From: a virus
Strand: one strand, 5' to 3'
DNA: 64,000 nucleotides
Virus record (IMG/VR): IMGVR_UViG_3300046170_000411
Span: 1-64,000 of that record
Position numbers and translations under genes: made by a program. The notes below the pieces were generated by a model. The model saw only the letters and a program-made list of their open reading frames with translations. It was not told the DNA's origin and made no database searches. Positions 1 to 8,600 of this stretch are shown here, in pieces. Numbering within the stretch: position 1 is the first letter of the stretch; each line of letters opens with the position of its first letter.

Positions 1-426
1 CAGCAAATGAAGTGGTCTGTAAGAGACGAATCTCTACACAGTAAAATGGGGTGTAGGTTGTTTAATCATATGTGTGAAGAAATACCTAACTTATTAGAAG
101 AATGTAGAGATGATGTTATTACAGCGGCAACAGCAATGCTTAAAGCAGAAGAAAATTATATTGATAAAATGTTTGAACTCGGAGACATTGAAAACCTTAA
201 AGCCTATGACCTCAAACAATTCATTAGAAAACGTCTCAACGAAAAGCTACAAGAACTTGGTTACTTCGACCTCGGGCAGTACTTTGCATTTGACGCAGAA
301 GGAGCAGCAAATCTCGATTGGTTCTACCATCTTACTGGTGGGCATACTCATACTGATTTTTTCGCTGTTAGACCAACAGATTATTCTAAAGCAAACGAAG
401 GAGAAGATTTTGAAGATATTTGGTAA
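1..426 (+). CDS. nrdB: Ribonucleotide reductase class I small (beta) subunit, C-terminal part
   Basis: This is the C-terminal ~141 residues of the RNR beta subunit, which carries the metal cofactor/radical for reduction of ribonucleotides by NrdA. The reading frame is open at base 1, so the gene starts outside the window. The motif WSVRDESLHS supplies the conserved Glu and His metal ligands (compare RDEALH in E. coli NrdB). The acidic, hydrophobic C-terminal tail ending in EDIW fits the peptide that docks on the alpha subunit. The large subunit follows two small genes downstream on the same strand, so this is an nrd operon. The metal type (di-iron or manganese) cannot be read from this fragment. 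Confidence 0.93.
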   Translation, partial: QQMKWSVRDESLHSKMGCRLFNHMCEEIPNLLEECRDDVITAATAMLKAEENYIDKMFELGDIENLKAYDLKQFIRKRLNEKLQELGYFDLGQYFAFDAEGAANLDWFYHLTGGHTHTDFFAVRPTDYSKANEGEDFEDIW

Positions 427-429
427 ATT

Positions 430-750
430 ATGAAGAAATTATTTTTTATTTTATTTAGTGCAATTTCATTTGCACAATCCCCGGAAATATATGGGTTATG
501 GGCTAGCCAAGAGGGCGAGTTCGTAAAAATTGATTATGATAACACATTCGAAAGATTTAAAATTATCAGTGGCAGTAAAAAAAATAAAATATTGTCAAAA
601 GGAATTGTTGAAATAATTGATAAAGAATTACATATTGTAAGAAAAGATACTATAGATGGATATAGGCTTTGTTATTACTTAGGCAATGAAACAATGGTTG
701 TTTGCAAACCCAGATCAAATAAAGCTTGGTTATTCCAAAAAATAAGATGA
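430..750 (+). CDS. Small secreted protein with flavobacterial-type signal peptide
   Basis: A 106-residue protein of unknown function. The first 16 residues (MKKLFFILFSAISFAQ) form a typical Sec signal peptide with the FAQ cleavage context common in Flavobacteriia. The mature part has alternating beta-type segments (IYGLWASQEGEF, RFKIISGS, VVCKPRSNK), as in small lipocalin-like beta-barrel proteins, but no family is recognised. It begins three bases after the nrdB stop and its stop overlaps the next start (ATGA), so it is co-transcribed inside the RNR operon. A secreted protein in a nucleotide-metabolism operon is unexpected; it could alter the host envelope, but that is a guess. Confidence 0.8.
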   Translation: MKKLFFILFSAISFAQSPEIYGLWASQEGEFVKIDYDNTFERFKIISGSKKNKILSKGIVEIIDKELHIVRKDTIDGYRLCYYLGNETMVVCKPRSNKAWLFQKIR

Positions 751-1097
751 GAATATGTAATAAATGTCTTAAGGACAAAAGTGAGGACAAATTTAGAAGC
801 ACCAAAAAAACCTGTAAGCAATGCGAATGGCGCTTTGGTCAAAGGTGGTTAAGGGCATTAGTTAAAGAACGTAAGCTCAGTCCTTTAGAAAGAATAGCTA
901 ATAGGCTTGGGTATATGGGTGCTGCTTTTATAATGATGTCGCCTTATTTACTTTCTTACGGAAAGATAGGTGCTATAACATACATATTTGGCGGTTTGCT
1001 GTGTACGCCTCAGGTTTGGGTTGCTAAGCAATGGAACTTAGTAATAGTTAATTTAAACGTAACGTTGGGTTACTTAATTTATTTATACAATTTATAA
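747..1097 (+). CDS. Small zinc-ribbon membrane protein
   Basis: A 116-residue protein of unknown function. The start at 747 overlaps the preceding stop as ATGA; an upstream in-frame ATG at 726 is less likely. The N-terminus carries two Cys pairs (CNKC and CKQC, about 20 residues apart), which look like a small zinc ribbon, followed by a basic stretch. The C-terminal half has two or three hydrophobic helices (around MGAAFIMMSPYLL, ITYIFGGLLC and the last 20 residues). The stop overlaps the nrdA start as TAATG, so it is translated as part of the RNR operon. The layout suggests a membrane-anchored protein with a cytoplasmic zinc knuckle. Confidence 0.75.
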   Translation: MRICNKCLKDKSEDKFRSTKKTCKQCEWRFGQRWLRALVKERKLSPLERIANRLGYMGAAFIMMSPYLLSYGKIGAITYIFGGLLCTPQVWVAKQWNLVIVNLNVTLGYLIYLYNL

Positions 1098-2842
1098 TGT
1101 GGAATAATGAATGGAAAAAAGGTGAAGACTACCCAGCCTGGGGAGATACCGAAGTTTACAAAAAGACTATATCCGGGGGATATTTGGTTAACGGTGAATC
1201 CCCCAAGGATGCATACTGGAGAGTCTGCAACGCAGTCGCAAAGCGATTATACAAGCCAGAACTAGCCGAAAAGTTTTTTGAGTATATATGGCAGGGTTGG
1301 TTATGTTTAGCGTCTCCTGTGCTGTCTAATACAGGTACAGACCGGGGTTTACCTATCAGTTGCTTTGGTATTGACGTAGCAGATAGTATACAGGACATAG
1401 GCGCTAAAAATTTAGAAATGATGTTACTAGCAAAACACGGCGGGGGTGTTGGTATCGGAATTAATATGATTCGTCCCGCCGGTGCTAAAATAACAGGTAA
1501 TGGAACTTCAGACGGCGTTGTCCCTTTTTGCAAAATCTACGACTCAACTATACTCGCAACCAACCAAGGTAGCGTTAGAAGAGGAGCTGCATCAGTTAAT
1601 ATCAATATTGAACACGATGACTTCCTCGATTGGATTGAAATTAGGGAACCAAAAGGGGACGTCAATAGACAATCTCTTAACCTACACCAGTGTGCTGTCG
1701 TTGGCGATAAGTTTATGCGAAGACTTGAAGCGGGAGATCAAGACGCTCGGCAAAGATGGGCGAAGTTACTCCAAAAGCGTAAAGCAACTGGTGAGCCATA
1801 TATCCTTTTTAAAGGCAACACGAACAAGTCTAATCCAGAAGCATATAAGAAAAACAGCCTGAAGGTACACATGACTAATATCTGTAGCGAGATAACACTA
1901 CATACAGATGAATCACATAGTTTTGTTTGCTGCTTATCATCACTTAATTTAGAAAAATACGACGAATGGAAAAATACAAATCTAGTGTACGATGCTACTT
2001 GGTTCCTGGACGGTGTCCTGGAAGAATTCATACAGAGAGCAAAGAATATGCGGGGGTTCGAAAATTCTGTAAGGTCAGCTGTGAAGGGGCGGGCTCTGGG
2101 ACTGGGAGTTCTGGGCTGGCATAGTTTGCTACAAAGAAACGGTATTGCCTTCGAGGGTTTGTTAGCTCAATTTAAAACTCGCGAGATATTTAGCAAAATA
2201 AAAATTGAAACAGAAAGAGCTTCAAGAGCGTTGGCTGAAACATACGGTGAACCACTTTGGTGTGTCGGTACAGGCTTCCGCAATACGCATTTAAGAGCTG
2301 TTGCACCAACCGTATCGAACTCAAAACTTTCTGGTAATGTTTCGCCAGGAATTGAGCCTTGGGCTGCCAACGTGTTCACAGAACAATCCGCTAAAGGAAC
2401 GTTTATTAGAAGAAATAAAGAACTAGAAAAAGCATTAAGAAAAGTTGGAATCAACAATAAAGAAACTTGGGACAAAATTTTGGAAGATGGTGGATCCGTT
2501 CAAGGAATTAAACAACTTGATGGATGGCATTACGATAACGGAGGAAGACTTACTCAAGAAGGAGAAGGAGAACCAGTAAAGAATGTATTTAAAACATTCA
2601 AAGAAATAAATCAACTGGAGCTAGTTAAGCAAGCAGGCATAAGACAAGACTATATAGATCAGTCTGTAAGTTTAAACTTAGCATTTCCGTCCGAAGCACC
2701 ACCTAGATGGTTGAATCAGGTGCATATTGAAGCGTGGAAACGAGGTATTAAAACTTTGTATTATACACGTACAGAATCTGTATTAAGAGGAGATATAGCA
2801 GCAGCGGCTATGGATCCTGATTGTTTAAGCTGCGATGGATAA
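1097..2842 (+). CDS. nrdA: Ribonucleotide reductase class I large (alpha) subunit
   Basis: Catalytic subunit reducing ribonucleotides to deoxyribonucleotides for phage DNA synthesis. Visible active-site residues are Cys89 (LPISCFG), the N-x-C-x-E motif at 261-265 (NICSEI, thiyl-radical Cys263), a second redox Cys at 278/279 in VCCLSSLNL, the tandem tyrosines in KTLYYTRTES used for radical transfer, and the C-terminal CLSC redox pair. At 581 residues it is short for the family, and it starts almost directly in the catalytic barrel, so the N-terminal ATP-cone that confers dATP inhibition is missing. That is common in phage enzymes and would leave overall activity unrestrained. The CxxC tail needs thioredoxin or glutaredoxin, and a thioredoxin is encoded at 50120-50431. 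Confidence 0.96.
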   Translation: MWNNEWKKGEDYPAWGDTEVYKKTISGGYLVNGESPKDAYWRVCNAVAKRLYKPELAEKFFEYIWQGWLCLASPVLSNTGTDRGLPISCFGIDVADSIQDIGAKNLEMMLLAKHGGGVGIGINMIRPAGAKITGNGTSDGVVPFCKIYDSTILATNQGSVRRGAASVNINIEHDDFLDWIEIREPKGDVNRQSLNLHQCAVVGDKFMRRLEAGDQDARQRWAKLLQKRKATGEPYILFKGNTNKSNPEAYKKNSLKVHMTNICSEITLHTDESHSFVCCLSSLNLEKYDEWKNTNLVYDATWFLDGVLEEFIQRAKNMRGFENSVRSAVKGRALGLGVLGWHSLLQRNGIAFEGLLAQFKTREIFSKIKIETERASRALAETYGEPLWCVGTGFRNTHLRAVAPTVSNSKLSGNVSPGIEPWAANVFTEQSAKGTFIRRNKELEKALRKVGINNKETWDKILEDGGSVQGIKQLDGWHYDNGGRLTQEGEGEPVKNVFKTFKEINQLELVKQAGIRQDYIDQSVSLNLAFPSEAPPRWLNQVHIEAWKRGIKTLYYTRTESVLRGDIAAAAMDPDCLSCDG

Positions 2843-2870
2843 TTTAATATTACCATTTTAAATAATTAAA

Positions 2871-2908
2871 GGGGATGACGCCGTAATTGGTATCATCCCC
2901 TTTTTTTT
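2871..2908. terminator. Rho-independent terminator between convergent operons
   Basis: A perfect 8-bp stem, GGGGATGA (2871-2878) with TCATCCCC (2893-2900), and a 14-base loop, followed by eight T. On the other strand the stem is followed by TTTAATTATT, so it can also stop minus-strand transcription. It lies between the RNR operon (plus) and the end of the late block (minus). Confidence 0.9.
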
Positions 2909-2910
2909 GT

Positions 2911-3153
2911 TTAAGCATATAACTTTTTACGCTTAATCTCTTTGGTACTCGGTTCAGCATTATATGCTTTCTTTTCCCAAGGTAAACTAGGATGGCCTTC
3001 TATATAAGATTTCCCTTTATAAATAATCTTGCCATTTTTGCGCTCATACTTACTGTCATTCCAATACACATAATTATCATCATAATTAAGCTTTCCAGCT
3101 TTCATATCTTTCATGTGTTGCTCTTCATGAGCAATAGTTTTTCGCACGTTCAA
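2911..3153 (-). CDS. C-terminal zinc-metallopeptidase-like end of the giant virion protein
   Basis: The last ~80 residues of the giant protein, in a frame one base away from the preceding segment. Reading across the five-base A run on the minus strand (3138-3142) with one base removed joins ERAK directly to TIAHEEQHMKDM. This contains a clear HEXXH zinc-protease motif (HEEQH). The rest (WNDSKYERKNGKI, EGHPSLPWEKKAYNAE) has a second E/H-rich patch that could give the third zinc ligand. A peptidase-like tail on a virion protein could trim the protein itself or act on the cell envelope during entry; both are inference. The gene ends just before the terminator at 2871-2908. Confidence 0.75.
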   Translation of the reverse strand: MNVRKTIAHEEQHMKDMKAGKLNYDDNYVYWNDSKYERKNGKIIYKGKSYIEGHPSLPWEKKAYNAEPSTKEIKRKKLYA

Positions 3154-3886
3154 CAGGAGATAGGTTAGGGTCTATCTCTATAGTTCCATCGTTGTTTGCT
3201 CTTCCGGCTATGCCGTTGTCTAACTTATTTAAAGCTGAATCTTCAATTTCAAAATCTTCTGTATTAATTTCAAAATCTTCCGTATCAATTTCAAAATCAT
3301 TAGTTTCAATTTCAAAATCTTTAGAATCAACATCAAAACCTTTTTTAGGTTTATCATCAATACCTAATTCCCATTTACTCCAACCTAATGTTAAGAATAG
3401 TTTTTCCCAAGCATCAGTTTCTTCATTTAATACAGCCTCTAAATTTTGAGCTTTTCTAATTACTCTATCTAATGGGTAGCCTGCGAATGAAGCAGCATTA
3501 CCTGTAATTTCTAATACTGGGTTATCTAATTTAGGCTCAAAAGGATCTTGCTCTATTTGTTTATGGTTATATTTATATATATTTCCAATAGCAACAATAT
3601 CTTTTAATTTAGTGTTAAGAGGTGGAGATATTGCTGTTGCTTCAAGAGCTAACTTATAAGCATTATCAATTCTTCCTTTGTTTTCTATTTGCTCATTAGC
3701 TTCCGCTAAAACAGAATATATTGAACCAACAACTGCGCCTGGATTGCCTAAAGATTTAGCATAAGAAGTTAAAGCTCTTTCAATTGCTGTAATTGTTTTT
3801 TCTTCTAATTTATCTTCTTCGTCATCACTAAAGAAAGATGCGAACAATGCGCTCTTGTAAAGCATTAAACAACATTGCTTGTCCAA
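3125..3886 (-). CDS. Giant virion protein, segment 4 (acidic repeat region)
   Basis: About 240 residues continuing the giant internal virion protein in a shifted frame. The meaningful part begins near 3850 (ALFASFFSDDEEDKLEEK), which joins NALQE of the preceding segment if one base is dropped in GAGCGCA. The first ~170 residues look helical. A seven-residue acidic repeat, DFEI[ED]T[NE], is then present four times, followed by a linker that leads into the HEXXH domain. The first ~14 residues after the ATG at 3886 are probably not translated in this frame. No enzymatic domain is recognised in this part. Confidence 0.65.
   Translation of the reverse strand: MDKQCCLMLYKSALFASFFSDDEEDKLEEKTITAIERALTSYAKSLGNPGAVVGSIYSVLAEANEQIENKGRIDNAYKLALEATAISPPLNTKLKDIVAIGNIYKYNHKQIEQDPFEPKLDNPVLEITGNAASFAGYPLDRVIRKAQNLEAVLNEETDAWEKLFLTLGWSKWELGIDDKPKKGFDVDSKDFEIETNDFEIDTEDFEINTEDFEIEDSALNKLDNGIAGRANNDGTIEIDPNLSPVERAKNYCS
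3245..3325 (-). repeat. 21-bp tandem repeat encoding DFEI[ED]T[NE]
   Basis: Four head-to-tail copies with an exact 21-bp period (AATTTC at 3245, 3266, 3287 and 3308 on the plus strand). Copies differ mainly at third positions and one or two residues. They encode a flexible acidic linker just before the metallopeptidase-like end of the giant virion protein. A related DFEIDPD string occurs near that protein's N-terminus. Confidence 0.9.
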
Positions 3887-5417
3887 CAGTATAGTAAAAT
3901 ACTGATTGCAAATCTTTTCTTACTTGATTCATGCCACCTTGAGCTTTAGATCTACCGGAAGCTACATCTTGCAACTTTCTTTTAGATATACGAGCATATT
4001 GAAAAGGTGTATTTGCAAAAGCATAAATTATTTTTCCAATTGACGATGCTTGTATTTCAGATATTCTAGCCGGATCAGAAGATTGTTGAGATTCTTCTGC
4101 AGCAGCAACCCAATCTTTTAAAGCTTGTGATTCTGCTTCTTGCTCGGTTATACCTTGCTTCATTAAAGCATTAGCTCTATTCCTATAAAAAGCCGCACCT
4201 CCTAAAGCAATAGCAAAACTATCTGCATATCTAGTTGGTAAAAACCCTTTCTTTAAAAGTTTATTTAAAAATGTATCAGGGTTTTCGGCTATTTCATCAG
4301 CAAGAACATCAAACTTAGCGCCTTCTCTTCTATTTGATAAATAATCACTATTCCATAAAGTATTGTAATCTTTTTGCCATTGCGTTTGATTTGCAAAAGC
4401 TGCTGTGGCTTGAAATAAATTATTATTATCTTGCCCAATAAAGTTTAAAGAAGATAAAAGCTGTAATGCAGCAGATCTAGTATTAAAGAACATTGTTGTG
4501 GCAACAGATCTATTAATCCAATTTAAAAAGTTATTAGATTGTGCATCCGTTGAAATTCTATTCCTACCTGTTTGCATACGTTTTAAACTGTTACGTAATG
4601 CTTGAACATACTTTTTGCCAAAAACATTTTCTATTTCTTGCAGATTATCTTTATTAAATATTGCATCTACATTATCAGAAAAAGTTTCTAAATGACGTGT
4701 TCTAGAACCTTTGTTGATTGCATCGTAAATAGATTTATTAAAAGGTATGCTTCTCCAGTTTTTATCGTATTCAATGTCATAATTATCTGCAATTTCTTCC
4801 GCCATATATTTAGCTTCAGGATTTGCTTCTACCGCGCCTATCATTCTGTCTAAGTATTCTTGCTTAAGAATATCAACTTCAATATCGGCTTTATTCCAAT
4901 TATAAACTTTTATAGCATCACCAATAGTATAAGGTGTTCCTTCAACATTTTCTTCTAAATTTATTTTGCTATTATTTTTTAGCTCAACAAATCTTTTCGA
5001 TAGTTGAAGTATTTCAGCTTCACCAGCTGCTACACCTTCAGAATATGGCTTTAATATAGTTGAATTAAAAAACTTTTTAGCCAATACGCCTTCTTTGCCA
5101 TCAGGTAAGAAAGCATACAGTAAACCTTTTATATCTTCAGCATTAGAAGGAATAAACCATTTAGATGGTCTTTTGCCTTTTTGCTTTTGTATATTAAGTA
5201 TTCTTCTAAAGTTTCTTTCTAAACCATCCGCTTGCTTTTCTTTTCTTTTTTGCTCGTCGAGTTTGTTTAATTCTTCATTTATTTGCTTAGAAGATTTGTT
5301 TTTATTGTCTTCAGCTAATTTTGCTTGCTGAACTTTTACCTTGCCGTCTATTGTTTTTAAAGCATCTTTTACGGCTTTTACATTTTTAATAGCATCATCT
5401 GCAAAGTAAAAATCATT
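3828..5417 (-). CDS. Giant virion protein, segment 3 (helical region)
   Basis: About 530 residues continuing the giant protein after the HAD-like domain. The segment starts in NDFYFADDAIKNV, which contains the last HAD motif (acidic pair ADD). The open frame extends upstream to an ATG at 5501, but those ~28 residues overlap HAD coding sequence in another frame and are not expected to be real. It contains charged coiled-coil-like stretches (KVQQAKLAEDNKNKSSK, KLDEQKRKEKQ) and a long helical region with patterns such as AALQLLSSLNFIG. No catalytic motif is recognised. Position at the promoter-distal end of the late block fits an ejected internal virion protein. Confidence 0.7.
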   Translation of the reverse strand, partial: NDFYFADDAIKNVKAVKDALKTIDGKVKVQQAKLAEDNKNKSSKQINEELNKLDEQKRKEKQADGLERNFRRILNIQKQKGKRPSKWFIPSNAEDIKGLLYAFLPDGKEGVLAKKFFNSTILKPYSEGVAAGEAEILQLSKRFVELKNNSKINLEENVEGTPYTIGDAIKVYNWNKADIEVDILKQEYLDRMIGAVEANPEAKYMAEEIADNYDIEYDKNWRSIPFNKSIYDAINKGSRTRHLETFSDNVDAIFNKDNLQEIENVFGKKYVQALRNSLKRMQTGRNRISTDAQSNNFLNWINRSVATTMFFNTRSAALQLLSSLNFIGQDNNNLFQATAAFANQTQWQKDYNTLWNSDYLSNRREGAKFDVLADEIAENPDTFLNKLLKKGFLPTRYADSFAIALGGAAFYRNRANALMKQGITEQEAESQALKDWVAAAEESQQSSDPARISEIQASSIGKIIYAFANTPFQYARISKRKLQDVASGRSKAQGGMNQVRKDLQSVFYYTVGQAMLFNALQERIVRIFL

Positions 5418-5632
5418 AAAAGCCTTCTTGTTCTGCTTTTTGCAACATCCAATCCGCCTTAGCTTTTGCAGATCCGTCGCCAAGTCCAACAATATTGTCA
5501 AGTTTAAAATCTAAACCTAATGCGTCTAAAAATTCTTTAATAGCAAATTTAGCATCAGCAGGTCTTGCTGTTAATATGTACAAGTCTTCATTGCCTCTTG
5601 CTTTAGCAATTCTTTGAGCAACAGAAAATAAA
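5416..5632 (-). CDS. Giant virion protein, segment 2 (middle of HAD-like domain, third frame)
   Basis: A 72-residue open stretch with no start codon of its own. It links the two larger segments: LFSVAQRIAKARGNEDLY, then ILTARPADAKF, then VGLGDGSAKAKADWML. ILTAR matches HAD motif II (Thr), and the Lys-rich part fits motif III. Motif I (FDFDDT) lies in the preceding segment and motif IV (ADD) in the following one. The domain is complete only if single bases are removed near 5632 and in the four-A run at 5418-5421. This is strong evidence that the protein is continuous. Confidence 0.7.
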
Positions 5633-8600
5633 GGGCCCGGGTTTTCCGTCTATAACTTCACTAAACTGAGAAAAGTTAAATTCAGCGCCTTTAGCTTTTA
5701 AGTCATCGCTTTTTGCGGCAAATTCAGTAGCGTTTAAACTACCAGTTTTGCCATCAGGCATTGTGTATAGCACTTTTGACGAAGAACGAGCTACAGTATC
5801 ATCAAAGTCAAATACTCTTATTTTTTTGGCTGTGCCTTCATTTAAAGTATTTAGCTTATTAACTCTATCTTGCTCATTTTTTATAGCATTCTCATTTGCA
5901 ATTGCTAATGCGATAGTAGCGCCGGTTGGTTCTTTCTTAACTTCAGTTACGGCTTGCTTAGCAAAATCTAACCACTCTTGCCGAGACATATAGTCTTGTA
6001 CTTTTTTGTACCCAGCTTCAAGCGCTTTAGCAAGGTTTTTAGAGCTTCTATAAGCTAGTTTAGTGGCTCTTAATCCTCCAATTAATATATTTATAGGTAC
6101 AGCTGCAAAGTTGGCCTGTAGGGCTCCTTTTGGGCCCAAATAATCTTCTAGCTTACCTATTGCTCTATCAATTAGAGTTTCAATATTATCTTCAGTTTTT
6201 TCTTGAATTACTTTTTGCTGAGCATTTATAACATCAGGTGTTTTGTTTGTTGCTTCAGCACCAAAAGTTTTAGCAACTGTTTTGCCTGTTTCAAAAAATT
6301 CAATACCATTAGGGTCAATACCTCCATTATTGTTATTAACCAAGTCATTAAAATAACGAGCCCAAGTATTATCTGTAAACTTCCATCCTTTTGGCATTCT
6401 AGAGGTATAGTTGAAATCTTTACCTTTTAATTTATTGTCATCATTAACAGCTAAAGCTACCTGAAAATAATTTTTTTCTACATTTTTAAACGCATTATCT
6501 ACGTCGTCATTCAATATAGAATTAAATAAATATTTTCCAACTAAACTTGCTGGCATAGTATGCTCCTCCCTCATGCCGGAAGAAAGATCTCTAGAAAATG
6601 CTTTTAAAGGAGCGGCAAATCTTAAAATATGATTTTGATTATTTGATGCGGACTTATACCATGTAGCTATAAATTTAGCCGTGCTTTTATCGTCTGCATA
6701 CATTTTAGCAAATTGCTGAGTTGCAAATTTGAGAGTTTTCATGTTTTCAACCCCTTGAGCTTGTATTTTTTTAAAGCTCTTTTTTAAATCTGATAAAGTA
6801 ACTTCAGCTTTATTTTTGCCTTTAAATAAACCTTTTACATATACCTTAGCTTGTTGGCCTAATCCTTTGTAATCAATTCTACCAACTAAATTCCAGTTTA
6901 CCCCAGATGTGTCTTCAGCAAATTTTGAAGACTCTAATTCTTGAGCAACATTTTCTTTGTTAGCAAAAGCCATTCTAGATGAAGAGTTTGTTAAATGTCC
7001 AGATCTAGCTATAAAAAAGAATTCTTTTGGAAAATATTTAGTCATTACATTTTTTACCCAGCCTTTAAATATTTCTTTGTCCTCTTGATTAGTTTTATTA
7101 TCAATTATTAAAGTTTTTTCACTATCTGGCAATTGCTTATTCCAATCTTTAGTTTGGGATTCTGCATCATCCTCTGAAACCTCTGTTGATTCTTGAAATT
7201 TCTTATAGTCAAACCACTCTGAATCATCATTTTCTACAATAGATTTAGCGGTCTCCTCAACTTCTTGTTTTTGTGTTAAAGCAAATCGCTCGCGTACTTC
7301 AGGATCATTCTGTAACAAGTCAGAAGCATACTCTGCACCAACCGCTTTAGCCAAATATTGAGGTAATTGTTTTTTAACACGATCATTAATTGTGCTAGCT
7401 TTTAAACCCTCTTGATCTCTACCTAAAAAATAATCTACAAAAGCCTCCTTAGTCGGTGATTTTAAATTCCATTCTTGAAATGTTTGATTACGCGTAGCTT
7501 TAGCTAAAGAACTTTGCGGTATTGCATCCCATATTGTTCCAGCGAATTGTTCCATAAAAGCTTCACGCTCTTTTGGCTTTGGCACTAAAGCACGTATGTC
7601 TTCAAATATTTCGTTATTAATAGAGTTAACTAAATCTGTAGTAAAAGTTTTGGAATCTACATCTTTAGCTGTTGACAATGCTTTTATAGCTGCATTGCGA
7701 GCTTTATTCATTATTTCATCGCTTAATCCTAAGCGTTTTGTAAATTTAGGGCCTTTAACAGCCGGCATATCAACTTCTTCAGCCTCAATTTCTTGAGCTT
7801 GCTCTGTATCAATACTCACCCCACCTACAGTAGCTTGCTTACCTAATCTTTCATCAACAATTCTTTTAGACCTATTTTCTAAATTTTTTGTAATCCAAGT
7901 TGTTAATAATTGATCTTGAGTAGGATCAAAGCTTTTATACAATCCGTATAAAGAAGATGCTTTGTTTCTTTCTGTTCCGAATATTAAATCTCGTATAAAA
8001 TCTTCTTTTTTTATAGCTCCCTCCCCAAACTCAGGGTTTTCTCTAAATTTTCTGTTTGTTATGCTGGTTAATAAATCTTGCATATTAGGCAAGACTACAT
8101 CATAAAATGTTTTATCGCTAGAATCTTTTTTATATGCATCATTTATTTCATTTGCATTTTTAACAGTTCTAGCTGCTACATCTTCAGGGACTGCTTCAGA
8201 AACTTCTTCAACAATTCCTTTGATTCTATTTTTAGCTTCAATAAAAGAACTTTTATACCCGTCTACAGCAGAATTGTACTCTTCTATGGTTATTTCTCCT
8301 TTACTTAACTTATTTTCTAAATTTTTTACCCGTGTTACTTGCATTTTAGCAAGATCCGTCATATTGTTTATTTCGTCAATATCCTTTTTAGAAAATAATT
8401 CTACTATAGAATTTCCTTTTACTATTCTATCTGAAAGATTTTGTTTTATTTCATTAATATTATTTTTAATTCCGTTTATTACTTCCGGATCTTTTGCTTT
8501 TGCTAAATCATTATTTAATTTTGAAAGCTTTTCAATGTCTGTTTCTATTGCTTTATAATCAACAGGTGCTCTTAAAGAAGAAATTGCTTTTCGCACGTCT

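Noticed and set aside
110-433. Open frame overlapping nrdB on the same strand
   Set aside because: It is the +1 shadow of the nrdB frame and its protein has low-complexity, non-protein-like composition.
3245-3325. CRISPR-like array
   Set aside because: The 21-bp repeats are contiguous with no spacers and lie in frame in a protein gene.
5417-5501. ATG at 5501 as a separate gene start in the giant virion protein
   Set aside because: The first ~28 residues overlap the HAD domain in another frame; the meaningful sequence begins at NDFYFADD.
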